DNA of 64,000 bases. Origin: Siphonodentalium dalli (lineage: Eukaryota; Mollusca; Scaphopoda; Gadilida; Siphonodentaliidae). Position numbers and translations under genes: made by a program. This document shows, one piece after another, positions 44,291-54,859 of this stretch (the first letter of the stretch is position 1; each line of letters begins with the position of its first letter). A model generated the notes under the pieces. That model did not search any database. It was given only the letters and a program-made list of their open reading frames with translations, and was not told where the DNA came from. Location of the stretch: NCBI GenBank assembly GCA_032622095.1, contig CP136061.1, forward strand, positions 55,873,762 to 55,937,761. Reading direction: 5' to 3'.

Positions 44291-44618
44291 GAATATCCAC
44301 ACTTTTTCGTGATGACAAAACATTTGAATTTCCAATCGTGGCTTTATCCTCTATATATCTATATTCCACCTGTCAGAAACCACGTTGTCGATTGGTCAGA
44401 GAGCCACTCAACATATCCCATGTTTACATCTCGAGCTGTCAACATAAAGGAAACCAAGACAACTGTTTCATCGTCTCTTGCTGGCCTGCTTTTTCATGAC
44501 ATCATTTACTTTGAAATCGAGAGATTTTGACATTTTCTGCTGATCATTCTTGGAATAAATGTAAAATTTCTAAGAATGACCAGGGCTGTCAGCAGAACAT
44601 ATACATTATTAATGTTGA

Positions 44619-44719
44619 TTGACGGTAACATGGTGTGACATTGATGGCTTAATTGGAGCTTATGTTCAACCTCGTCGCTCAGTTGAACATAAACTCCAAG
44701 CCATCAATGTCACACCATG
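44619..44719. repeat. 101-bp near-perfect palindrome
   Basis: Left arm TTGACGGTAACATGGTGTGA...GTTCAAC pairs with GTTGAAC...TCACACCATGCTACCGTCAA. Arms are ~47 bp with few mismatches around a 7-9 bp loop. It is unrelated to the other families in the window. Confidence 0.85.
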
Positions 44720-44734
44720 CTACCGTCAAACCAC

Positions 44735-44852
44735 CACAATAACTTATAATGTTATAAATACATGTACATGTACATGTATATTGTATTTAATATTCTGTTC
44801 ACATCATCAGTGGATGGTGGTCAATCAATAAACCATTCTGAATCTGACTTGG
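44735..44852 (+). mobile_element. Putative LINE 3' end
   Basis: Contains TACATGTACATGTATATTG, also found in the 3' region of the LINE at 53.6 kb. It ends AATAAACCATTCTGAATCTG, resembling the ATTCTG-type tails of CR1-like LINEs. No coding sequence. Confidence 0.35.
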
Positions 44853-45032
44853 AAGAGCCACTTGAACTCAAGGGTCTCTAAGTACTTCCATGAATAGAAT
44901 AACATGGTATTAGACATGGTCAATATAACATCAATATGGAATGAAAGGTGTATGGAATATCTCCATCAAATGCAATCAAAGCACTTAGAAATTTCATGTC
45001 TGACTACAACAAAGTTGAAAATGTCAGACCAG

Positions 45033-45137
45033 TGAGAGCTTTCTGATGAATGGCAACAAGCCATATTTCCGACTAAATCCTGAAAAATTACCATAATTCT
45101 GCTGTGGTTAAGAAGTCGATTATTTAGGGCATTACTG
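45033..45137. mobile_element. Family A half copy (right arm)
   Basis: GTGAGAGCTTTCTGATGAAT to GGGCATTACTG, then TA. The left arm is absent. Confidence 0.75.
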
Positions 45138-45217
45138 TACACACCCCACTGGAGACCCTCTAACCTAAACATTGGGAGGAAGTTCTAGATACCTCCTCTA
45201 GATACCTCAAATAAAAG

Positions 45218-45264
45218 TCAGGTCATATAAAGTATACATACTTGTAGGTAAAGTATACATACTT
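45218..45264 (+). repeat. 21-bp tandem duplication
   Basis: AAAGTATACATACTTGTAGG occurs twice in tandem. Confidence 0.7.
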
Positions 45265-45331
45265 GTAGGTCATATCATACTTTCAAAAAATACTGGTAAT
45301 AAAGTATCCACACACCGTAGGTCAATAGAAG

Positions 45332-45571
45332 CAAGCCTTGAAATAGGGTGTCTGTCATTTGCTGAATGAGGTCCCCAGAGGGTGAATTTAGTGATGCTAC
45401 CCCGCATAGCAGGCTAGCATCATCAAATTCACCCTCTGGGGACCTCATTCTGCTGAGTTGTTCCCAGAGGGTGAATTTGGTGATGCTAGCCCACTATGCG
45501 GGGTAGCATCACTAAATTCATCCTCTGGGGACCTCATTCTGCAAATGACAGATACCCTATTTCAAGGCTTG
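45332..45571. mobile_element. Family B short form with exact 8-bp duplication
   Basis: Ends CAAGCCTTGAAATAGGG and CCCTATTTCAAGGCTTG. AATAGAAG is exact on both sides (45324-45331, 45572-45579). The two arms meet without a spacer, as in the 649-906 copy. Confidence 0.88.
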
Positions 45572-45631
45572 AATAGAAGTTCAGCAGGTAATGTTTGAAC
45601 TAACGTAAAAGTATTAAAAATTATAACTTAA

Positions 45632-46021
45632 CCCTTTACCCAACAGAAGGGCCCTGTGCCAATGCATTCTCTTATATATGCGAGTCGACCATAGGTCGCC
45701 TCGCATATATAAGAGAATGCATTGGCTTAACACATTAAAAATTATAAAATTGTTAAAGAATGTAAGAAAAAATGGTAAAAAGTGTTAAAAAAAAAATTTT
45801 TTAGGCCAATGCATTCTCTTATATATGCGAGGCGACCTATGGTCCACTCGCATATATAAGAGAATGCATTGGCACAGGGCTAACTGTAACTATCACAATG
45901 TGGTCAAGGAGCCGGTTCCAATGATATCCATATGTGTATGGTTCTATTGAGACAGACCGAAGATATTTTAGGCTGTTGAAGCTTTATTTGGCCGGTTTTG
46001 GCCGGTTTGTTGGGTAAAGGG
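45632..46021. mobile_element. Family C TTAA element
   Basis: TTAA at 45628-45631 and 46022-46025; inverted ends CCCTTTACCCAACA and TGTTGGGTAAAGGG. Two hairpins near 45659-45726 and 45805-45872. The second has one break (GGTCCACTC for GGTCGACTC). Confidence 0.85.
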
Positions 46022-46025
46022 TTAA

Positions 46026-46480
46026 ATCAGCGACATGTATATTTTAGTCCATGTAATTGTTTTGTCAACATAAAATTTAAGTTTTAAGCAGGGGTGATGC
46101 CAGGGCTATAGCAACCCGGAAGCTACCGGGCTGATCATTGCAGATTTCCCCAACAGGGTAGTGGGCACTAACACTGCTAAACAGGGGGTCTATAGCCCCC
46201 CTGCCCAATCCCTCTCTGGTGCCACCCCAGACCGAAGGTTAAAAATTCATGTTATTTCATTTATATCTTGCCTTTCAAGAACCATCATAATATAATAATA
46301 CAATCCACAGATGACACTTGAGTATGGTCACAAAACAATGGTCCAAACAAATAATTTTTATTCAAGAATGAAGTTTGGTGCAAATCATTTCCAATAGTTG
46401 ATAATTAGTGCATGCTGCTTTTCTACATGTATCTTGCCTAGAATGGAAGTTAACTCTATAGGCAATATTTTTGTATACAA
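46026..46480. other. GC-richer patch, possible small hAT-like MITE
   Basis: CAGGGGTGATGCCAG (46089) and TGGTGCCACCCCAG (46218-46231) could be inverted ends around ~140 bp with internal GGGCTATAG / CTATAGCCC. No matching target duplication, so it is only a suggestion. Confidence 0.25.
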
Positions 46481-46483
46481 ACA

Positions 46484-46491
46484 ATGACGTC
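46484..46491. promoter_or_regulatory. CRE-like palindrome TGACGTCA
   Basis: A perfect cAMP-response-element octamer within a non-repeat stretch, 210 bp upstream of the possible plus-strand exon at 46700. Match only; function unknown. Confidence 0.2.
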
Positions 46492-46699
46492 ACAGCGACC
46501 ACGTGTGTTTGCAGCTGGTAGGCAAAAGCCATCAAAACAACGGCCAGCTGTGTATAGATTAGCACATAAACACGCCTTCTCCAAAACATGCTATACTTTC
46601 ATCTTATACATGAAATATTTATTGTAAATTTCTTACATTGACACAAGATCATATTACATTATTTATTTGGGGAAAAAACTGACGCGGATATGATCATAA

Positions 46700-46905
46700 G
46701 ATACGATTAATAGTGACAATTTGGAGGATTGTCTGACACGTGGTCTGAATATTACTGCGGTTGTTATTGTTTTGTATTTGGTGAATTCGCTCGGACAATC
46801 CAATATATACGAACCAAGCATCATCAAGTTTACGTATTCAGTTGTCTTCATTGTAATTGTGCCCATGTACATTGTCGAATTCATCATTTATATGCATTTA
46901 AAGTA
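46700..46905 (+). CDS. Possible exon of a membrane protein (unknown)
   Basis: Plus-strand frame open from GAT at 46700 to the last codon before TAA. It encodes a short polar start (SDNLEDCLTRG), a hydrophobic helix (LNITAVVIVLYLVNSLG), a polar link (QSNIYEPSIIKF) and a second helix (TYSVVFIVIVPMYIVEFIIY), then MHLK. Two helices suggest a membrane protein. The end could be the stop or a weak donor (AA|GTAAAA). An acceptor (CATAAG) is poor. Composition is more protein-like than other short frames here, but AT-rich DNA can yield hydrophobic frames by chance. Confidence 0.2.
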
Positions 46906-46909
46906 AAAT

Positions 46910-48530
46910 TAATTCGCACAACGCCGAATATAATTTTGATATGATTGATAATGAAAATGAGCCAAATATATGACATGGCTCATGCATGAGCGGCAAGTAC
47001 CCCATGTTTATTTTTTCGATTGAGGCCTAGTTTAATTAACCTATAGTACCGTTTGAACATCCAAAGCATGTATATGTAATTTCAAAGGAGATATAAGACA
47101 CGTCGGCAAAAAAAAACGAATAGCCAATCCACAGTATTATGTAGGCCTATATATCTATACTCTGGGGACAAAAGTTAGCAATTTTCCATTTCGTTTTCAC
47201 ACAAAAAAGTAAGATAAACGCTCTTTATTCATTCGATATCCAGCGATATCGGTAATATACTAACAACGTTCAACGCTCTTTGTTGTTCCATACTTGAAAA
47301 AATTACTTTAGTAAGTCTCTTTGTGGCAAGTACATTTGTTTATTGGTTTCAAAGGTGAAATTATTTATAATACTATTTGAATATTCTAGTACCGGTACGG
47401 TAACTTATTTGATTGAACAGCAAGTGGGGCAAAGGGAACATTTACTCAATTTCTCAATTCATAGACTATTTTAACTCTATGAACAAAATAGTTGTTACTA
47501 AAATATTATTTGACTGATTAGTCGTTATCTTTTGGTCTGTGATTTATGCTTCACCGAAGGATCTGAAATATGCCATGGGCATGAAAACTTGCAATGCCGC
47601 ACCCGTTTTCCCTCGGTTGAATGTCTTGGCGCCCTTTGCTATTGAGAAATGGGAGTAAAACTCAACGATCACTTTATTTTATATATTTCCCTTATATACG
47701 CCTTATTTGAGCTGTTCGGTATCATATACGGTAGTTATAGCCGCCATCTCGCTGAACTCTAGCTTATGCGCCGACGGCGTAAAAGTACATAAAACTATCA
47801 TTAACGTAACTTTTAATTGCCCAAATTCTTCAAACTTCACATATCACTCGCTTACATATGCACACATCCCAACACACTTTAATTCTTATATTTCCGTCTT
47901 AAACCCCTTATTTTAACTTGTTTCGGTTATGTTCGGTATTCATAGTGACCAAATAAATATAGTAGCAACAACATTTACAAACGAAAATAGACAAAGCCAG
48001 CTCTATATAAAAGAATTTACAGCGGTGCTACAGTGGAAATGATAGAAGTTCAATAATTTCAAAGTATGAAACAAATTTGGGAAAGATTGTAATTATCACA
48101 CCATTTTGCGATAAAATTTAAACTTTCGATCTTTTATTCTTTGGTTATAATTTCATATATCCGTCGATCACAATATTTCTGCGTATTATATATTTGCTAT
48201 CCAATCCTATCTTATTCTGAACATGTTCGAGTCTATTTGGAACATCCAATAACACAACAACTATTTCCTGATTTTTTTTTTACTGTTTTACTTTGGTTTT
48301 TATTCATAGATTATCAAACGCGCGATCATATCTTCTAAGAGAATGCACTGCGATTCCATCTTTCTGCCTACCAGCTGGTTTGTTGATGTTTTGACGCGTG
48401 ATTTGTGACGTAACCAAAATATCGCCTATTCCGAATGTTTTTCAAGGATTGGAATATTTAGTCCAAAATCTTTAAAGTTTGTCAATTATCACATATATCC
48501 TGTGTTTGCGTTGAATGCACTGTGAGAGTT
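46910..48530. other. No gene recognised
   Basis: 1.6 kb apparently free of the window's repeat families. Short open frames (47707-47916, 48141-48338) have no motif or splice support. Confidence 0.35.
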
Positions 48531-48536
48531 CTTTAA

Positions 48537-48734
48537 CCCTTTCATTGCCGCATTGAAGACCCTTTGCCAGAGCATTAAAAAATCTCTTATATATATATAC
48601 GAGTCTCCCATAGGGCACCTCACATATATAAGAGATTGCACTGGCTTACAAGATCAGAATAAATATTGTTAGGCCAATCCATTGGCACCGTGTTAAATTT
48701 TGCAAAAAATGAGGAAGCTCCAGTCATCAAAGTG
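48537..48734. mobile_element. Family E TTAA element
   Basis: TTAA at 48533-48536 and 48735-48738. Left CCCTTTCATTGCCGC. The right part GAGGAAGCTCCAGTCATC is typical of E. A single hairpin with TCTCTTATATATATATACGA is degenerate. Confidence 0.6.
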
Positions 48735-48738
48735 TTAA

Positions 48739-49468
48739 GTTTAAATTGCCATACAAACCACTGTGTGTTGTAGAGTTGATGATAATCACTACCCAGAGAA
48801 TCACACCTCCACAATATTCTTGTACTCATCTGGGAATCAGCTAACAGCTCCTACCTCACCCTATGCTTTCTGGATGAATAGCTGATTGGGGTAATTACCA
48901 GTTGATTACAGTGGTACAACATGCTCCAGTGTTAGACAACACAAAGTCCTCATCATTAGCCCCCAGTGATTATACATGGGTAATTATCTCCCCCTCAGGG
49001 CCAACAACTGGCAGACACTTTCCCCAATATATAACAGGGCTGGTTAATTCTCATGCAACAACATTTACCCTGTGATAAAAAATGCAGGGATGTGTTAAGT
49101 AAAATAAGCTATTATGTGGAATCCTTTTTTCTATAGACAAATTTCTAGATGAAGACATTTTTTTATCGAAGTTTTGGTGACAGAGGCGGGTATGTTTCAC
49201 CCCACTGCATACCCACATGTACTCCCAATACGAGATTAAAAGGCCAACATTTCAGCAGTAAAAATTTCAAGCCTGTCCTAAACACCAAGAGCTAGAAATT
49301 TCGGACTGGAAATGCGGTAGTTTGAGACCGTTCTGATATCTTAATTTTCCAACTAATATTCTATGTCTTAAGGAAAAGTAAAAGATATGGTTTTAGACGA
49401 AAAGTTGATTACACAGACAGAACACAATACGCATCTTAATCGATCGCCTTTTATTGAATGAGTTGCAG
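48739..49468. other. No gene recognised
   Basis: Unique-looking DNA, somewhat less AT-rich at 48830-49030. No open frame with motif. Confidence 0.35.
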
Positions 49469-49571
49469 ACGGCGCAAGGATATATTTCATGAGAGCAGAG
49501 CTCGAATTTCATAAAAGATTTGAGATTATTATGCACATTGTGTTCTGTATTTATTCCATACTGTTGTTTTG
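49469..49571 (+). CDS. Candidate internal exon, membrane-segment coding
   Basis: Acceptor CTTTTATTGAATGAGTTGCAG and donor TTTTG|GTAAGT enclose 103 bp open in one frame: 2 nt, 33 codons, 2 nt. The peptide reads GARIYFMRAELEFHKRF and then a hydrophobic stretch EIIMHIVFCIYSILLF. The pattern is a charged loop entering a transmembrane helix. Donor is full consensus; the acceptor has a fair pyrimidine tract. I do not recognise the family, and phase does not join directly to the possible exon at 46.7 kb. The minus-strand frame 49393-49581 is its shadow. Confidence 0.4.
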
Positions 49572-49609
49572 GTAAGTTCAAACCTTGACTGCCACTTCAT
49601 TGACACTAT

Positions 49610-49822
49610 ATGTTATGCTCTAATTAATCGACTCCTTAAACACAGCAGAATTATGGGTAACTTTTCAGGATTTAGTCGGAAATATGGCTTGTTGCCATTC
49701 ATCGGAAAGCTCTCCCCGAGAGCTTTCCGATGAATGGCAACAAGCCATATTTCCGACTAAATCCTGAAAAGTTACCCATAATTCTGCTGTGTTTAAGGAG
49801 TCGATTAATTAGAGCATTACTG
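49610..49822. mobile_element. Family A palindromic MITE
   Basis: The left terminus is mutated (TGTTATGCTC for CAGTAATGCTC) and the right is intact with TA. Arms otherwise near perfect, centre AGCTCTCCCCGAGAGCT. It sits 38 bp after the candidate exon's donor, i.e. in its intron. Confidence 0.82.
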
Positions 49823-49985
49823 TATATGTACCATAATTGCGATTTACTTCTGATTAAAAACCAGCAGTTATCAGGCATCAACCAAAAGCAGAATGCTGAT
49901 GTAAAGTACATGTAAGTTATTGCCCTTGACGACAATGTCAACGTGAATTAGTTCTGGTAAGTATTCAACATGTGGTATACAATAG

Positions 49986-50108
49986 TGAATTATGGGTAAT
50001 TTTTCAGGATTTAGTCGGAAATATGGCTTGTTGCCATTCATCGGAAAGCTCTCACTGAGAATGGCAATTATGCTGTGGTTATGGAGTCGATTATTTAGGG
50101 CATTACTG
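49986..50108. mobile_element. Family A truncated copy
   Basis: Left arm from GAATTATGGGTAATTTTTC to AAGCTCTCACTGAGA, joined to the outer right arm (TTATGCTGTGGTTATGGAGT...GGCATTACTG). Most of the right arm is deleted. Confidence 0.7.
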
Positions 50109-50234
50109 TATATGACCATTACTGTTTTGTGAATTTGATAAAAGAGGAATAATCAAAAATCAAAAATATATTTTACACAAATTATTCAAAATCAGCATCG
50201 CTCTAATTCGTTATGTTTTGTCCAGGAGAATGAT

Positions 50235-50515
50235 TAATCATGACGGCATTGGCCCCTCTTTTGAAAGCAGTCATAATGGCGAAACTCTATTCTAAATTTC
50301 ATTCTGATCTGATAAACTGTTGGCGAGATCTGTCCAGACATACAGAAAGTTACTATTTCCAGAAGAACAAAGAAGGATAGCTCTAGAAAGGAAAACAACA
50401 TCATTGTGCCCTCTTTTGAAAGTACTCCCATTGCCAGACAGCCATGCCAAATTTCATTCAGTTACACCGGTATATACCCCCAATTTGTCTTATAAAGGTA
50501 ATGGTATAATAAAAT
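50235..50515 (+). mobile_element. Pearl-like element fragment
   Basis: One and a half core units (TTTCCAGAAGAACAAAGAAG, CCTCTTTTGAAAG, CCAAATTTCATTCAGTTACA) followed by TATATACCCCCAATT and ATAAAGGTAATGGTATA. Related to the 5.4 and 34.1 kb copies but without the GGAC tail. Confidence 0.4.
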
Positions 50516-50523
50516 ACCCAATA

Positions 50524-50618
50524 CAGTAATGCTCTAAATAATCGACTCCTTAACCACAGCAGAATTATGGGTAACTTTTCAGGATTTAGTCGAAAATATG
50601 GCTTTGTTTACATTACTG
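50524..50618. mobile_element. Family A internal-deletion derivative
   Basis: Both termini are present (CAGTAATGCTC ... CATTACTG with TA on each side), but nearly the whole right arm is gone. Confidence 0.75.
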
Positions 50619-50657
50619 TAGGACATTCGAAGATGGACATCCTGCCAATTATCCATT

Positions 50658-51104
50658 CAAGCCTGAGTTTAGTGTGTCTGACATCCGCAGAATGAGGTCC
50701 TGAGAGGGTGAATTTAGTGACGCTATCCCGCTCGGCGGGTTAACATCACCAAATACACCCTCTGGAAATCTCATTCTGCTAAGGCCTCAACTGCTATGGG
50801 AGACCTAGGAGATCAGATTGAAGTTCCCCAGTTGAAGTTGGTGATGTTCACTCATTAAATTACCTCCATTATGCGTTTTATCTTCTGCAAATTATGGGAT
50901 ATAGAAACATACCAGAAGTGAAAAAGTAACTAAAACAGTGTTAAATTGAGACTATAGATACTTCCCAGAAGATGAGGCCTAAGCAGAATGAGGTGCCCAG
51001 AAGGTGAATTTGATGATGCTGGCCTGCTGTGCGGGATAGCATCACTAAATTCACCCTCTGGGGACCTCATTCAGCAAAAGACAGACACACTAAACTCAGA
51101 CTTG
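50658..51104. mobile_element. Family B, long form
   Basis: Ends CAAGCCTGAGTTTAG and CTAAACTCAGACTTG. Two arms and a forward spacer (CCTCAACTGCTATGGGAGAC). Flanks TATCCATT and GATCCATT match at 7 of 8. Confidence 0.85.
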
Positions 51105-51461
51105 GATCCATTGCGATCCTCTACCCACGTCCCTGAATCAGTGTTAGTTTTAACCATAGTGTACATATTGGCCATATATTCATTCATTATCAGCATTTTT
51201 GATTGATTTCCGCCACATATGCTTCCTTTTTAATGCGAGTTGGTGTTGTGTTTCATAAAAATCGATAAGACTTGACATAACTGCAACCTTAAGATGCCTC
51301 AGGTGCCTAAATTTATCTGAATGATGTGCTATAACAGGGATGTGGTGAGATAAAATCAATCTTTAACTGTCAGAGATTTCATAAAAACGTTTACAAATAA
51401 GTGATACTAGTATAATAAGACTGAAGGAGTCATTCTCTCTAGAAGAGATGGGAAAGGTTAA
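51105..51461. other. No gene recognised
   Basis: AT-rich DNA without a supportable feature. Confidence 0.4.
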
Positions 51462-51918
51462 CCCTTTCATGAGGGTAGCTTCCTGAATTTTTGCGAAAAA
51501 CCCTGTGCCAATGCATTCTCTTATATATGCGAGTTGACCATAGGTTGCCTTGCAAATATAAGAGAATGCATTGGCCTAACAAATTTTATATTATTTTTAT
51601 AACTGTTAAAAAAATGAACAAAATAATAAAAAATTGTTACAGAATGTAAGAAATAATGATAAAAATTGTTAAAGATTGTAAGAAAAAAATTATAAAAATT
51701 GGTAGATAAATGTAAGAAAAAAGTTATAAAATTGTTAAAGAACATAAGAAAAAATGAATATTTTTATTTTAGAATGTAAGAAAAAATTATAAAAATTGAT
51801 GAAAATGTAAGACAAAATGATTAAAAATTGTTAAAGAATGCAAGAAAGATTGATAAAAATGATAAAAATTGTTAGGCCATAGTATTCTCTTATATACATG
51901 TATGCAAGCGACCCATGT
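51462..51918. mobile_element. Family E TTAA element with expanded A-rich interior
   Basis: TTAA at 51458-51461, left CCCTTTCATGAGGGTAGCTT, hairpin at 51509-51576. The interior (51590-51870) is a run of about eight diverged ~35-bp repeats of the type AAAAATTGTTAAAGAATGTA. The second hairpin is partial (GGCCATAGTATTCTCTTATA), and the right end is replaced by a family B fragment. Confidence 0.65.
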
Positions 51919-51976
51919 GGCCTAAGCAGAATGAGGTCCTCAGAGGGTGAGTTTTGTGATGCTAAATTCACCCTCT
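51919..51976. mobile_element. Family B arm fragment
   Basis: GGCCTAAGCAGAATGAGGTC...AAATTCACCCTCTT: a single reduced arm fused directly to the family E interior. Confidence 0.6.
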
Positions 51977-52790
51977 TTGTCGAAATCGGATATTAATGTT
52001 TATGTTTTTATTTCTCAATATCTGTCTGTGTGGTGCACATAGAATTTTCCAGATTTGTAAATTTTGGTTTGGTCCTAAGGGGAGGTGCAGTTAGAAATTC
52101 CAAGCTGGACACATCCCAATGGGGATCCTCTAGCCAAGTCCCTGTCCGAGGACCCTTGCAGGCATTATTCTCCTGGCTAGGTAATTAAGTACCTCTTATG
52201 GGAGATATATTGGTACATCTTGTTCAGCAGATTGTCCAATTGACAATTACATATTGACCATTATTAAATGACCAATAGACGAATGTGAATGGTCGTTAGT
52301 TAAGATTCGCCTGCCACACACTGAGCTGATCATAGCCGCCATTGATGGAATTTCCTATGTAGCACTTAGCAAAGTGTCAGGAAAAGAAATGACCACATAA
52401 AATGGATTTAAACAGGGCCTTTAATCTGAATGCCCAGACAGTATAATTAATGTTTTTGCTGTTGCATCCGACATTGAGTAACAAATCACATAGAATCGCA
52501 CATTATCGCAGTATATTGCATAGCAATTGATGATCTTCGGATGTACTAGGGTATTTTACAATTTCCATGGACCAGCCCTGAGGTCCCAAACAGAGGGGTC
52601 ACTGATATTTACCAGTAATAGCAAGAAGAGGAAACTGCATGGTAGTTATCATTGAGAAGTCATAAAATCCTCACTTACAATACATACCCAATGATCTGGT
52701 TGATTGATTGTGTTGAGATTAGTTAGAAATCAGCACCCTTCTTGAGTGTGCTAATATTATGTCTAACTAATCTGATTATCAGCTGTTGTT
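51977..52790. other. No gene recognised
   Basis: Mixed-composition DNA to the left of the LINE. No exon found. The in-frame codons from 52742 to about 52800 are not LINE-like and probably lie outside it. Confidence 0.4.
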
Positions 52791-52799
52791 CTATGTTTA

Positions 52800-53566
52800 T
52801 TGCACATCTCATACTTAAAACTGCAACAAATGTAGCCGCACTTGCGGAGCTGGGGAGATTTCCAATAAGACTAGATATCCTGAGAGATATGGTAAAATTT
52901 TGGCTCCGTCTAGAAAATATGGACACGAATAGACTGCCGGCCAAATGTCTGGCAGAAATGAAAACATGGACTAATTGCACATGGCTTAACTGTGTCCGGA
53001 AAATCATGGTTACATATGGCTTTCAAAACGTATATGAAAACCCGCGTAATATAGACCGACAAACGTTTTCCAACAATTTTCTCCAAACCATGAAAGAAAA
53101 ATATGCCAGTTCATGGAAAGTCAGTGATATTTATGGAAAACCCACTGAGAATATTAAGGTAAAATTCATATCCAAATTAAAACCGGCTGACACATACGAG
53201 CTATCAAATTACCTCAGAAATTTACCGCGAGGTGGCCGTAAAGTGATCTCTAAATTAGTGACCAGCTGCCATAATCTAGAAATTGAACGCGGCCGATACA
53301 CTAAGCCTATTACCCTCAGACTGGACCGTGTATGTAAACAGTGTCATACAGGCGTCGTTGAGGACGAGGAACATTTTATAATACACTGTCCTCGATATAA
53401 TATCCAACGGATATTGCTATATGAAACAATGGAACAAATTACAACAAATTTCATGGAACTTGACGCTAACGCCAAACTACGTATACTTTTTGCAGTTGAT
53501 GATCGACTTTGTAATAGGGCCCTCAGTAATTTTATTCAGACAGCTTCTTATTTAAGACGCGAATAA
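52800..53566 (+). pseudogene. LINE ORF2 C-terminal region, 5'-truncated
   Basis: C-terminal part of a non-LTR retrotransposon polyprotein. The open frame runs from 52742 to the stop at 53566 with no break; LINE-like sequence starts around NVAALAELGRFPI (residues 30-42 counted from 52742). Then follow ILRDMVKFWLRLENM and GKPTENIKVKFISKL. Near the end is a CCHC motif: C198-x2-C201-x9-H211-x4-C216 within CKQCHTGVVEDEEHF...HCPRY. Such motifs follow the reverse transcriptase in many LINEs. The endonuclease and RT catalytic domains are missing upstream, as usual for 5'-truncated insertions. The clade is not assignable by eye (Jockey/CR1/I-like groups all possible). Confidence 0.75.
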
Positions 53567-53722
53567 TGTGACAATAACGGGCCAATGCTAGACAATAACC
53601 ATACCATGTTATATGTTTGTTTTCTTTATTTTCTGTATGTGTACATGTACATGTATATTGCCATACCCAAATGTATTTGTTTGTGGTCGCGCAATAAAGA
53701 TCTATCTATCTATCTATCTACT
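53567..53722 (+). mobile_element. LINE 3' UTR and tail
   Basis: Short 3' region following the LINE stop, with TACATGTACATGTATATTG, the poly(A) signal AATAAA at 53693-53698 and the tail (ATCT)5-type repeat at 53700-53720. A simple-repeat tail instead of poly(A) is common in several LINE clades. Confidence 0.75.
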
Positions 53723-54851
53723 TAATTCACTGGCTTTATAACTGGTTAAATTCTGACAGTTGAAGAATTTTGGATATAGTGCCAGTGGCTCTGTTTGAAA
53801 CTCAAGCTGGCCTTACATCAAGTGTATGCAGAAGGGAATACATATTTTTGTGGCTTGTTTATCCATGCACGGAAGTTCAGTTCCCTGAAAATGATTGTAC
53901 AAGCGTGTGCGTGTGTATATAAATTCATTTATCGTGTCTTATACAATTTCATTCATGCAAAATCAGGTTATACGATGCTGAAACGTGTTATAAAGCTGCT
54001 ACGAGACCATTCGTAGTGGGCACCTGGAACTGAATTTACCAGTGTTCATCGCTGTAGATATTAATGTTCGCGATGACTTAGATAACGTAGTGTACCAATG
54101 TTTATACATAAATTCTTTTACCATGTCTTATACATGTTATGCTTGCAACTACATGTAGCTGTATAGCACTCTAAGTCATCTAAGTTGTCAAAAACGTAAT
54201 ATTTATTTACCTACGAGATAACTCATAACTGGCATCAGTGACAGTCAGTGATGAAATTTAACACTGGTAAATTCCGTCCCAGATGCCAACTACAAGTCAT
54301 CTCTTTGTAGCCTTACAACATGTGTTTCAGTATCATATCACTCGATATTGGTCGATTCATCATTCCCACATACATGTACTATCGGCAAAACATGCAATCC
54401 TATGTTAATAGTCCTCACCATAATGATATATAATGAATGCATTTATATTGCACACTGCAGTCAATAAGTTTCAATGGGCTCAACATTACTTGACACCTTC
54501 AGATGTCACCCACGCACGCCCACACACTGAAACGCTGTCATTCGTTTACCAGTAGATACTAGTATCTGGATGTCTGTTAAGCGCTATCTGGACTAAGTTT
54601 GTATCTCATTGTCTGAACAGCATGGTTACATATAGTATAACTATGAGACAATATGGGACGTCAATGGGACCTTGGGGCCAGACTTTATATATCTTAACAC
54701 CGCTACAAATTAAATTAAGGAAATCCATAGGGTATATCTCTGCCAGTTGTCAGCTGGCATTACTAGAAGTTGAGAACATACATGTGCCTACCATCGCAAT
54801 GTCTAGAGTCTACATTTAGAACTGAATAGGAGATAATCACTTCATTAGCGA
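53723..54851. other. Diverged inverted duplication, no gene recognised
   Basis: GTGGGCACCTGGAACTGAAT (54017) and ACTGGTAAATTCCGTCCCAG (54263) with TTACCAGTGTTCATCGCTG / CAGTGATGAAATTTAACACTGG form arms around 54015-54290, a further weak foldback. No exon is supported. Confidence 0.35.
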
Positions 54852-54859
54852 CTAGTGAG

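Noticed and set aside
46089-46231. Small hAT-like MITE
   Set aside because: End similarity is modest and the flanking 8-mers (GTTTTAAG, ACCGAAGG) do not match.
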